From: CAYOXD01 sp964407825
Lineage (GTDB): Bacteria > Desulfobacterota > Desulfobacteria > Desulfobacterales > JAFDDL01
Direction of reading: 5' to 3'
Length of the DNA stretch: 16,162 nt
Assembly: GCA_964407825.1 (NCBI GenBank)
Contig: CAYOXD010000072.1
Location: forward strand, 1 to 16,162
Position numbers and translations under genes: made by a program. Below are positions 1 through 6,629 of the stretch, one piece after another. The notes under the pieces were generated by a model, which was not told the origin of the DNA, did not search any database, and worked only from the letters and a program-made list of their open reading frames with translations. Every line of letters starts with the position of its first letter. Positions within the stretch are counted from its first letter, which is position 1.

Positions 1-136
1 CCATGCTGTCGATGCCGACCTCGTCCACCAGGTCCATATCCGGATCAAAGGTTTCGGGGGTTACGTCCTCCAGTTTCAACTCGTTGATCATCACTTCGGC
101 GACACTAAGGGTTATGTTGTCAATACCTACCGTCAT
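1..136 (-). CDS. Acyl carrier protein, 3' end cut by window edge
   Basis: Only the first 45 codons lie in the window; the gene runs off the left edge. The peptide begins MTVGIDNITL and ends VGIDSM. The D43-S44-M45 triplet is the acyl-carrier DSL/DSM motif, and S44 is the expected 4'-phosphopantetheine attachment serine. The preceding acidic, mostly helical stretch (helix 1, then a loop with several Asp and Glu) fits an ACP. The chosen ATG has AGGAG about 8 bases upstream. An in-frame ATG at 169 would add 11 residues and has a weaker AAGG upstream, so it is the alternative start. The protein would carry acyl or polyketide intermediates as thioesters. It is third in a minus-strand series after a radical SAM protein and a hotdog protein, so a specialised carrier is likelier than the housekeeping AcpP. 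The last point is inference. Confidence 0.85.
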   Translation of the reverse strand, partial: MTVGIDNITLSVAEVMINELKLEDVTPETFDPDMDLVDEVGIDSM

Positions 137-258
137 TACTTGGGCTCCTGAAAAGTTATCCGATGCCATGCCACACCTTAAATATGCGAGAAATACCGGA
201 TTCATTGCACAAATCAGATAATTTTACAACTGTGAAAACGATCCTCGGCCTCCTTTTG

Positions 259-612
259 TCAGACCTCTTTCACCGCCAGGTGGCCCGTGCAGGCCACCTC
301 CGTCCCGAGCAAGACCCGGAACGCATACGCATCGGCAGTTTCCGGAAGGGGGGTCACCTGCAGCTGGAGCGCATCCCCCGGCCGGATGACCTGCTTGAAG
401 CGCACCCGTCGGATCTCCGATATCCTGAGGCGGCAGTCACGGGCCTCCTCGATGACCCGGCGCACCAGGAACAGCTGCGCGATGCCGGGGAGCACCGGAT
501 CGCCCGGAAAATGGCCCGAAAACCACGGGGACTGGGCCTCCACCCGGACCTCGGCCGTAATTTCGTCCTCTCCGGAAACCCGGATATGGGTCAGTTCCTG
601 CCATTGCGCCAT
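259..612 (-). CDS. FabZ/ApeI-like hotdog-fold acyl-ACP dehydratase family protein
   Basis: This is a 117-residue single hotdog domain. Residues 33-43 read GHFPGDPVLPG, the signature of beta-hydroxyacyl-ACP dehydratases (FabA/FabZ) and their ApeI-like relatives. H34 matches the catalytic histidine. In FabZ the catalytic Glu lies five residues after the PG pair (Asp in FabA); here that position is F48. The protein may therefore be a divergent dehydratase using another acid, a thioesterase-like or binding member, or an inactive partner. The length suits a compact hotdog; FabZ is usually about 145 residues. GGAG precedes the ATG by about 5 bases. It lies 134 bases downstream of the radical SAM gene and 122 upstream of the ACP, on the same strand. 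The natural reading is a tailoring step on an ACP-bound acyl chain in a fatty-acid or polyketide-like pathway. Confidence 0.85.
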   Translation of the reverse strand: MAQWQELTHIRVSGEDEITAEVRVEAQSPWFSGHFPGDPVLPGIAQLFLVRRVIEEARDCRLRISEIRRVRFKQVIRPGDALQLQVTPLPETADAYAFRVLLGTEVACTGHLAVKEV

Positions 613-746
613 GGATGCTCCGTCAGCGTCCTGCCTTCCCCCCCCGCAGAACGGGTCGATTCTGAACCGTCACGCCCGCACATGCCTGGAGTTCCGTGCC
701 CGGAGGGACGCCGCCCGAACCCCGATGGCGGGCTGAAGGGGCGGGG

Positions 747-2096
747 TCACCGGACAAGATGCTCCCAGAGCGGCCCCGAAAAGCCACGGTCATAGAGCGT
801 CGAAATGGTCCGGGCCCCCTCCTCGCCGCCGGCGCCGATGATCCAATTGCTCCGCCCCGCCGCCATCGCCCTGACCCGCTCGTCGATCCGGCCGAGACGG
901 ATCCCCGCCGGCTGGTAATAGGTGGGCGTGAGCAGACCGTCCGGTCCTGCGATCTGCCCTTCGGCAAGGGCCCTCTCATATAGATCGGTATGGGGGTAGA
1001 TTCGCATGCCGAGGAAAAAAAATAGAACGGTTCTGTTCAATTTGTCAATGTTGTTAAACGTTTCATCCAGGGTTTCCTCATTTTCCCCCGGGCCTCCCAG
1101 GATGAGATAGTGCGCCACGTAGCATCCGGCCCCCACCGCCGCCCCGTGGGCGGCCAGCGCCTCCCGGGTCCGGAAGGGCTTTTGATAGGCGGCAAGGACC
1201 GGGTCCGAGAGGGACTCGGTACCGAATTCCACATGGGTCAGCCCGGCCTCCACCAGTGTCCGGTAATAGTCGGCGGGCGGTTGCGTGGGCGCGAAAAAAC
1301 CGCCCCAGGGAATGCCCACCCCGCAGCGCTTGAAGGCCCGCGCCACCTCCAGACTGTGGCGGTAATCGGCGTTAAAGGCCGAATCGGTGACAAAAAAATA
1401 TTTGGCACCCGCCGTCTGCAGAGCCAGGGCGGTCCGGGCCACCTGCTCCGGCGGCAGGAGCCGGAGTTTCCGGCCCTCGATATGCGGATAGGTACAGTAG
1501 ATGCAATTGAAGCAGCAGCCCCGCTTGCTCTGGAGGTTGAGCATCCCTCCCCTTTGCAGATAGAACCCCACGTGGTTGGAGGCGGCATCGAAGCCCCTGC
1601 CGCCGATACCGTTCAGGGGCCTGGGGACGGGGGATGCGCCGTTTCCCGCGACGAGACCGGGAACCCCGGAAAGATCCCCCCCGGTTTCGAGGGCCTCGAT
1701 CAGCAGGGCCAGCCGCTCGCCTTCGCCGATAATGCCGTAATCGGCCTCCAGGGCGGACATCAGCTCCCCCGGAAAGATGGTGAACCCGCTTCCGCCCAGC
1801 ACCAGGGGCGCGGCCGAGACGCTTCTGACCGCCGCGGCCACCTGCCGGTACTGATGGACGAAGGCCCTGGGATCGGTGATATCGGTGGTGTCGATATTGC
1901 GAAGGGAGAGGCCCACGAGCCCGGGCGCGAACCGCGTGACGGCCCGCTTCAATTCCTCGAGGCCGGCAAGGACGTTGAGATCCAGGATCTCCACCTCGTG
2001 ACGCCCGGAAAGGGCCCGGCGGATATAATCCAGCCCCAGGGGATAGACGGGGTATGGATTGATGACCGTGTTCGCGGAAACGAGCAATACTCTCAT
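747..2096 (-). CDS. B12-binding domain/radical SAM protein, lipid-biosynthesis type
   Basis: The protein has 449 residues. The N-terminal 1-140 form a cobalamin-binding-like Rossmann domain (MRVLLVSANT at the start, GGSGFTIFPG at 101-110, GIIGEGE at 121-127). The radical SAM core follows, with C194-x3-C198-x2-C201 for the 4Fe-4S cluster, then EFGTES (290-295) and LILGGPGE (331-338), typical of this class. The B12 DxHxxG histidine is absent (D39-L-N41), so any cobalamin would bind base-on or not use a protein ligand. Such enzymes do radical methylations, rearrangements or cyclisations. Relatives accompany acyl carrier and dehydratase genes in lipid-type clusters, including candidate ladderane loci of anammox bacteria. 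The ACP and hotdog genes downstream support action on an acyl chain. The start has no strong Shine-Dalgarno. Family is confident; the reaction is not known from sequence. Confidence 0.88.
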   Translation of the reverse strand: MRVLLVSANTVINPYPVYPLGLDYIRRALSGRHEVEILDLNVLAGLEELKRAVTRFAPGLVGLSLRNIDTTDITDPRAFVHQYRQVAAAVRSVSAAPLVLGGSGFTIFPGELMSALEADYGIIGEGERLALLIEALETGGDLSGVPGLVAGNGASPVPRPLNGIGGRGFDAASNHVGFYLQRGGMLNLQSKRGCCFNCIYCTYPHIEGRKLRLLPPEQVARTALALQTAGAKYFFVTDSAFNADYRHSLEVARAFKRCGVGIPWGGFFAPTQPPADYYRTLVEAGLTHVEFGTESLSDPVLAAYQKPFRTREALAAHGAAVGAGCYVAHYLILGGPGENEETLDETFNNIDKLNRTVLFFFLGMRIYPHTDLYERALAEGQIAGPDGLLTPTYYQPAGIRLGRIDERVRAMAAGRSNWIIGAGGEEGARTISTLYDRGFSGPLWEHLVR

Positions 2097-2166
2097 ATCG
2101 GATCTACGAATTCATTTTAAATCTATGGAATTCAAATGCCGCTCCTCCACCGGCGGCACCGGCGGC

Positions 2167-2200
2167 AAAGGATCAGACGATACGACAGATGGGATCCTTT
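2167..2200. repeat. Inverted repeat AAAGGATC / GATCCTTT flanking a -10 box
   Basis: Perfect 8-base arms (2167-2174 and 2193-2200) are separated by 18 bases. The arms bracket the -10 of the candidate radical SAM promoter, with one arm inside the spacer and the other at the predicted start site. This is the geometry of an operator. It could instead be a leader hairpin or chance. Confidence 0.4.
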
Positions 2201-2206
2201 CGTCAA
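2177..2206 (-). promoter_or_regulatory. Candidate sigma70 promoter for the radical SAM/hotdog/ACP series
   Basis: On the minus strand TTGACG (2206-2201) is followed after 18 bases by TATCGT (2182-2177). This predicts a start near 2170 and a leader of about 75 bases before the radical SAM ATG. The -10 is only a 4/6 match, so the call rests on position and the good -35. The rest of 2097-2384 shows no other feature except the inverted repeat and the NRDE -10 box described separately. Confidence 0.4.
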
Positions 2207-2372
2207 CCGGTCCTTGGTGTCTGAGTGCTCCTGCCTTTCCCGCACCGATCGTTGTCGTTGTCGTAATCGAAATACAGAGGCCATTCGGTAATCTTCAGCC
2301 GGATGGTTACCCGCTTTCGATGGCATAAGGGGAGTGGGAAGCAATCGGATAGCCTTGGTTACAACGATGGGG

Positions 2373-2378
2373 TATAAT
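2373..2378 (+). promoter_or_regulatory. Perfect -10 box (TATAAT) directly before the NRDE gene
   Basis: TATAAT ends six bases before the ATG at 2385. Transcription normally begins about seven bases after a -10 box, so the RNA should start at or within a base of A2385, giving a leaderless message. No good -35 is present: tagcct at 2350-2355 with a 17-base spacer matches 3/6. There is also no Shine-Dalgarno at normal spacing. Confidence 0.5.
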
Positions 2379-2384
2379 ATTTCC

Positions 2385-3188
2385 ATGTGCCTCATCGTCT
2401 TTGCATACGATGCCCATCCGCTGTACCGCCTGGTCCTCGGCGCCAACAGGGACGAGTTCTTCGAGCGGCCCACGGCACCGGCCGGCCCCTGGCGGGAGGC
2501 GCCCGCCCTCATTGCCGGAAGGGATCTAAGAGCCGGCGGCACCTGGCTGGGCGTCACGCGAACCGGCCGTATCGCCGCCGTCACCAACTACCGGGAGCCG
2601 GGGTTCCAGCAGGTCAAAGGGACTTCCAGGGGCGCCCTGGTGACAGACTTTCTAATGAGCGCCCTTGCCCCGGCTGTCCATCTTCAGAACCTCTCGGCCA
2701 GATCCCATACCTATAACGGGTTCAATCTCCTTTTGGGGGACGCCAGATCGCTTGTGTATTTCTCCAACAGGAAGGAGGGGGCGCAAATCGTCCCGGCCGG
2801 GGTCCATGGCCTGTCGAACCGCCACCTGGATACCCCGTGGCCCAAGGTGGAACGCGCCAGGGCCGGCCTGGAGAGGCTACTTGCCAATGGAACGGGCCTC
2901 GATGTGGAGGCGCTTTTCAGCCTCCTGGCCGATCGGACACCGGCACCGGATGAGGCCCTTCCGGACACGGGCATTGGAATTTCATGGGAGCGGCTTCTCT
3001 CATCGATATTTATCGAGAGCGACACCTACGGCACCCGTTCCACCAGCATCCTGCTATGGGAGAGATCCGGCCGCATCCACTTCCACGAGCGGACCTTCGA
3101 ACCCGGAATCCGCCACGCCGGACGGACCCATACCCGTCGCTTCAGCTTCCGTGTCCAGCCCGACCCGCCCGCCGGCACCGGAGCTTGA
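2385..3188 (+). CDS. NRDE (TANGO2) family protein
   Basis: This 267-residue protein begins MCLIVFAY, with the N-R-D-E motif at residues 21-24. That is the hallmark of the NRDE/TANGO2 family (eukaryotic TANGO2, transport and Golgi organisation). The family is related to Ntn hydrolases, and Cys2 would become N-terminal after Met removal, a possible nucleophile. The GGTWLG and VTNYRE segments are also typical. The biochemical role in bacteria is not settled; haem or lipid handling has been proposed for eukaryotic TANGO2. The reading frame stays open upstream to a GTG at 2334, but those 17 residues lie outside the family's conserved start and would remove Cys2 from the N terminus, so 2385 is preferred. 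It appears monocistronic, lying between a divergent radical SAM gene and a response regulator with its own promoter region. Confidence 0.9.
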   Translation: MCLIVFAYDAHPLYRLVLGANRDEFFERPTAPAGPWREAPALIAGRDLRAGGTWLGVTRTGRIAAVTNYREPGFQQVKGTSRGALVTDFLMSALAPAVHLQNLSARSHTYNGFNLLLGDARSLVYFSNRKEGAQIVPAGVHGLSNRHLDTPWPKVERARAGLERLLANGTGLDVEALFSLLADRTPAPDEALPDTGIGISWERLLSSIFIESDTYGTRSTSILLWERSGRIHFHERTFEPGIRHAGRTHTRRFSFRVQPDPPAGTGA

Positions 3189-3226
3189 ATGAGCGTCCCT
3201 CCCTGTTGCAGCGGCCCAAAAAATTC

Positions 3227-3256
3227 TTGCATTTTCCCTTCTGGGGTATTTTATAT
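3227..3256 (+). promoter_or_regulatory. Candidate promoter for the orphan receiver gene
   Basis: TTGCAT (3227-3232) and TTATAT (3251-3256) are separated by 18 bases in a locally AT-rich strip within an otherwise GC-rich region. The predicted leader is about 100 bases before the GTG at 3364. Both boxes are imperfect. Confidence 0.35.
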
Positions 3257-3363
3257 TGACCTGGATCATCCTTCGGGGAAAACCTTGCAGGGGTGATGGC
3301 TGTCTAACAAGCGGGGACAATTCCCATGAAGATAAGCGCTATCCAGGGACAAGGAGAAGAAAA

Positions 3364-3783
3364 GTGGTCGGTAGGTCCAATATCCTCATCGTTGATGACG
3401 TAAAAGATGTGTTAACTTCTCTCCAAAGAGCGTTGCGGAAGGAGCCGTACCACATCTTTTACGCAAGTGGCGGCGAACAGGCATTGGAGATATTATCGGA
3501 AAATCCATGCAAAGTCATCATTTCGGATATAAAGATGGTCAAAATGGACGGATTCGAATTACTTTCAAGGGTCGAGCAGTTATATCCCGATATGATCAGA
3601 GTGGCTCTTTCCGGACACTCCGACGTAAAATTCATCCTGGATCTTGTGAATAAAAAAGGGATTTACAGGTATTTGACAAAACCCTGGGACATCGAAGACA
3701 TTAAATCCACGATCAACCAATGTATCGAGCTTTTTGATTTGCGAAGAGAAGTCATCGAGCTTCGAAAGGAGCTGGGGCGTTAG
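3364..3783 (+). CDS. Single-domain response regulator (CheY-like receiver)
   Basis: The 139 residues form one receiver domain. The acidic pair D11-D12, phosphoacceptor D55 (in IISDIKM), S83 in the ALSGHSD switch segment and K106 in YLTKPWD are all present. This gives a complete phosphorylation site. The TKPWD form resembles receivers of RpfG-type regulators and hybrid kinases. The last 20 or so residues are charged and heptad-like, probably a short coiled coil, and there is no output domain. The GTG start is chosen because AAGGAG sits 7 bases upstream; the frame stays open back to 3256 but the added residues are not receiver-like. No kinase is adjacent, so its partner is unknown. The gene ends 8 bases from the convergent hslO. 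Confidence 0.9.
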   Translation: MVGRSNILIVDDVKDVLTSLQRALRKEPYHIFYASGGEQALEILSENPCKVIISDIKMVKMDGFELLSRVEQLYPDMIRVALSGHSDVKFILDLVNKKGIYRYLTKPWDIEDIKSTINQCIELFDLRREVIELRKELGR

Positions 3784-3791
3784 CCATCCCC

Positions 3792-4742
3792 TCAAGGGCG
3801 CGGAACCCGCAGCTCGCGGATCCCTTGCAACTCCTTTTTTGAAAAGGGGTAACGCGTGTTGCAGTGGTGGCAGCGGATCTCCAGCGGGAAGGGACCGTTG
3901 GCGACCATTTCGTCCAGATCCTCGGCGGGAAGCGCGGCCAGCATGGCGGCGATGCGCCCCCGGTTGCAGTGGCACATGAACTCCACCCGCTGATCACCGA
4001 TGACCCGGGGCGACAGGCGACTGAAGTGGAGAGCGATCAGATCCCCCGGCCGGCGCTGCCACTGCGCATCGGAAAAAACCTCACCCAGGGAGGGCAGCTC
4101 CTTTACCAGTCTCTCGAGACCGGACACCACCTCCTCGCCTGCCCCCGGCAAGACCTGCAACATCAGCCCCCCGGCGCCGGCGACCTCGCCCTCAGGAGTG
4201 AATTTGACGCTGAGATGAAGTGCCGTTGGGGTCTGCTCTGAAACCAGATAGTAATTGGCCAGATCCTCCGCGAGGGAGCCGTATGTCAGGACGACCTTGC
4301 CGGCAAAGGGCTGCCGGGCTCCCTCCGGAAAGCGGGTGACGGTCAGGAAGCCGGCCCCGTAAAAAGGTGCCAGGTTTTGGGGATCCACCGGCCGGTCCAC
4401 GGGAATGGGGACATTCTGCAGATGCCCGCGCACGTCACCGAAGGCATTGGCCTCGACGATCATCCCCTGAAGCGGGCCCGAGCATTCGATCTGGAGGCGG
4501 ATCCGATCGTTGCCCTTCAACTGGGTGGACAGCAGGCCCGCCGCCAGATACCCATGCCCCAGCAGCAGGGTCTCGAGGATACCCAGTTCATGATTGCCTC
4601 GCATTTCATAGACCATCCGGGTGCCGTGCAACAGCACCCCTCGAACCTGGTCGTCGGCAAGGAGAAACCGGCAGGCGCGATCCTGGGCGGCCGCCCTGAG
4701 TCGGGCTTTGGGGTCGTTGCCGTAGGGAGTGGTTTTATGCAT
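3792..4742 (-). CDS. hslO: Hsp33 redox-activated chaperone
   Basis: The 316-residue protein matches Hsp33 along its length. The C-terminal redox switch is intact: C257-x-C259 (MCHCNRGR) and C291-x2-C294 (CHHC) ligate zinc in the reduced, inactive form. Oxidative unfolding forms disulfides and exposes the client-binding surface. Family features include GxLLxG-like segments near 61-71, the TVTR segment near 134-137, and SEQTPTAL (168-175), where a conserved SEQ is expected. The ATG has AGAGG about 8 bases upstream. The protein is cytoplasmic and holds aggregating proteins under oxidative stress, a plausible need for an anaerobe meeting oxygen. It is convergent with the receiver gene, with no room for a classical terminator between them. 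Confidence 0.95.
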   Translation of the reverse strand: MHKTTPYGNDPKARLRAAAQDRACRFLLADDQVRGVLLHGTRMVYEMRGNHELGILETLLLGHGYLAAGLLSTQLKGNDRIRLQIECSGPLQGMIVEANAFGDVRGHLQNVPIPVDRPVDPQNLAPFYGAGFLTVTRFPEGARQPFAGKVVLTYGSLAEDLANYYLVSEQTPTALHLSVKFTPEGEVAGAGGLMLQVLPGAGEEVVSGLERLVKELPSLGEVFSDAQWQRRPGDLIALHFSRLSPRVIGDQRVEFMCHCNRGRIAAMLAALPAEDLDEMVANGPFPLEIRCHHCNTRYPFSKKELQGIRELRVPRP

Positions 4743-4847
4743 CGAACAGGCCTCTTAAAACCAGGGGGAATCACCAAGGGGACCGGTCCAGGCCCACCTC
4801 GGGCACAAGCCGCCCTCTCTCTCCGAAGTTCACATGGAAACGCGCCT

Positions 4848-4876
4848 TCTATACAGAAGATCATCAACGATGGCAA
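4848..4876 (-). promoter_or_regulatory. Candidate sigma70 promoter for hslO
   Basis: On the minus strand TTGCCA (4876-4871) and TATAGA (4853-4848) have the ideal 17-base spacer. The start is predicted near 4841, giving a leader of about 98 bases. There is no CTTGAA-type heat-shock -35 in front of it. Confidence 0.5.
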
Positions 4877-5294
4877 TGGGGATGATAATTAACTGGACAA
4901 GGACCGCGCGGCCGAGTTAGTGTCCATCCAGAAATGGCCAATTCGCCCGATATCTGCGTTGCGCGAAAAATTTAATCCTCGGAATATCAATTGTCAGACG
5001 CCGCATGCCTGCCGTGCCGTCCAATCCGGCCACAGAGGACCCGGCGGCGTGAAACGGACTGAAGCATTACAGGGAAAAATGGCTGAGCATCCCCCTCCCG
5101 ATTGCCCCGGTTCACGACAGGCATTTCATCTTCGCACCGGGCTGCACCTGCATATCGCCGATTTCAACCCGACGGAAACGCTGAGGCTGCCTTTCGAGAT
5201 CGGTTCGAAGCCGACCTGTTTTCTCAACAGGCAAAAGGGGAAATAGGAAGCTGCGAGGACGATCCCGGCATGGGCAAGGACAACGGATGAAAAA
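4877..5294. other. Gene-free stretch between hslO promoter and rlmN
   Basis: These 418 bases hold no convincing gene. An open frame from a GTG at 4920 to 5246 (108 codons) has no Shine-Dalgarno and no recognisable protein features. A 6-base inverted repeat TGGACA/TGTCCA (4894-4899, 4921-4926) encloses the palindrome CCGCGCGG. No terminator with a T-tract was seen for rlmN, which ends at the right border. Confidence 0.5.
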
Positions 5295-6320
5295 TCAAGC
5301 CGGTACGCCACCCAGCTGACCGCAGGCGGCCCGGATATCGGCTCCCTTGGCGCTTCGAAGACGTACGAAGATCCCCTCCGCGATGAGCGCGCGCTGAAAC
5401 CGCGTCACCTCCTCGGGGGATGGGGCGCGGTAGGCTGCCTCCCGCCCTGGATTGTAGGGAATCAGGTTGAGCCTGACCGGAAGCCCCCTGAAATAGGCGG
5501 AAAGCCGACGGGCATATCCGGGATGGTCGTTTTTCCCCTTGATCAGGACATACTCCACCAGCAGCACATTGCCGCGGGCCAGCGGATAGCGCTGGAGCGC
5601 GGATTTCAACCGTGCCATGGGGAAACGGCGGTTGATGGGCATCAATTCATCGCGCAGAATGTCCGTGGGGGCGTTTAGGGAGACCGCCAGTTTCAGTTGG
5701 GGCCAGTTCAGGGCCGCCAATTGATCGATTCCCTCGATCAGCCCTGCCGTGGACAGCGTTATATTCCGCTTGGCGATGTCCAAACCACGTTGATCGGACA
5801 ATACCCGTATGGCCCGAACCACGGGATCGAAATTGTCCAGGGGCTCCCCCATCCCCATAAACACCACGTTTCGCACGTTGAGCCCCAGAAGGACCTTCAC
5901 CGCATAGACCTGGGCGACGATCTCCTCTGCCTTGAGCTGGCGCAGCAGCCCCATTTGACCGGTTTGACAGAACCGGCACCCCATTCGGCAGCCAACCTGG
6001 CTGGAAATGCACAGCGTCAGGTGACGGGTCATGGGAACCACCACCGATTCGATTTCCAAACCATCGGCCAGACGGAACACCAGCTTGGTCACCCCCTCCC
6101 GGGTTTCCCGCCGAACCATCTCCGGAAGCCGGGTGGTTAGATCCCCAAGGACCCGTTCCGCCAACCCCCGGGAGGCCGAAAACGCGGGCAGATCATTGAT
6201 ATCGAAAGGCGCGGCGGTATAAAAGGCCCGGTAAAGCGCCGCCGCATGAAAGGCCCCCCGCCCGTAACGCCGGCGAAACGCCTCGGCCACCTCGTCACAT
6301 GTCAGTCCTAAAAGATTCAT
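5295..6320 (-). CDS. rlmN: Dual-specificity 23S rRNA/tRNA adenine-C2 methyltransferase RlmN
   Basis: RlmN is a radical SAM enzyme that methylates C2 of A2503 in 23S rRNA and A37 in some tRNAs. Numbering from the MNLLGL start (341 residues), the cluster cysteines are C111-x3-C115-x2-C118 in QVGCRMGCRFC. The methyl-carrying, catalytic cysteine is C333 in AACGQL near the C terminus. GMGEPLDN and LAVSLNAP are standard family segments. The frame is open upstream to 6365, but the added 15 residues are low-complexity Gly/Arg. MNLLGLT is the usual family N terminus, so 6320 is preferred, although the ribosome-binding site is only a run of G. A GTG at 6332 is a third option. It is a housekeeping gene, divergent from the cyclic-nucleotide-binding gene. 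Confidence 0.95.
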   Translation of the reverse strand: MNLLGLTCDEVAEAFRRRYGRGAFHAAALYRAFYTAAPFDINDLPAFSASRGLAERVLGDLTTRLPEMVRRETREGVTKLVFRLADGLEIESVVVPMTRHLTLCISSQVGCRMGCRFCQTGQMGLLRQLKAEEIVAQVYAVKVLLGLNVRNVVFMGMGEPLDNFDPVVRAIRVLSDQRGLDIAKRNITLSTAGLIEGIDQLAALNWPQLKLAVSLNAPTDILRDELMPINRRFPMARLKSALQRYPLARGNVLLVEYVLIKGKNDHPGYARRLSAYFRGLPVRLNLIPYNPGREAAYRAPSPEEVTRFQRALIAEGIFVRLRSAKGADIRAACGQLGGVPA

Positions 6321-6451
6321 ACCCCCATTCACCCACCCCCTTCCCCCGGGGATCCGCCTGTCCACTTACCGCCGCCAGAGACTATCCGGCGCAGCCCGCT
6401 TCTCCCATAGGGAATTCGAAGCATCTCCCAATCACTTCCATTCGGGTCCTT

Positions 6452-6480
6452 CTAGTAGGGGGAGCATTTTCAATTTTCAA
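6452..6480 (-). promoter_or_regulatory. Weak candidate promoter for rlmN
   Basis: On the minus strand TTGAAA (6480-6475) and TACTAG (6457-6452) are separated by 17 bases. The -35 is 5/6 but the -10 only 3/6. It lies in the 309-base divergent gap 6321-6629, which also holds the plus-strand promoter at 6492 and an inverted repeat TCAATT/AATTGA (6470-6475, 6490-6495) between the two -35 boxes. Confidence 0.25.
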
Positions 6481-6491
6481 GATGTTTTTAA

Positions 6492-6521
6492 TTGACATCC
6501 CCTCTGGTGGCAGATGATACT
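6492..6521 (+). promoter_or_regulatory. Candidate sigma70 promoter for the cyclic-nucleotide-binding gene
   Basis: A perfect TTGACA (6492-6497) is followed after 18 bases by GATACT (6516-6521), a 4/6 -10. The start is predicted near 6528, leaving a leader of about 100 bases. Confidence 0.5.
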
Positions 6522-6629
6522 AGTATTCATGGAAGACACAGGCATATTTTGACAAGCGCGGGCAGGCTTTCTTACGGTTTAAGCCTGACGCTACCGGAGC
6601 ATCCGGACAATTGAAATCGGGGAATCACC

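Noticed and set aside
3326..3403. Short ATG frame (25 codons) overlapping the start of the receiver gene
   Set aside because: The good AAGGAG site serves the GTG at 3364 in a different frame. The short peptide has no leader-peptide features and no ribosome-binding site of its own.
5195..5217. tRNA T-arm-like sequence (ATCGG-TTCGAAG-CCGAC)
   Set aside because: The loop fits a T-loop, but one stem pair mismatches and no complementary 5' acceptor strand, D-arm or anticodon arm lies at the expected distance upstream.
4920..5246. Plus-strand open frame of 108 codons from a GTG
   Set aside because: It has no Shine-Dalgarno and no recognisable motif, fold pattern or signal, and composition looks like chance coding in GC-rich intergenic DNA.
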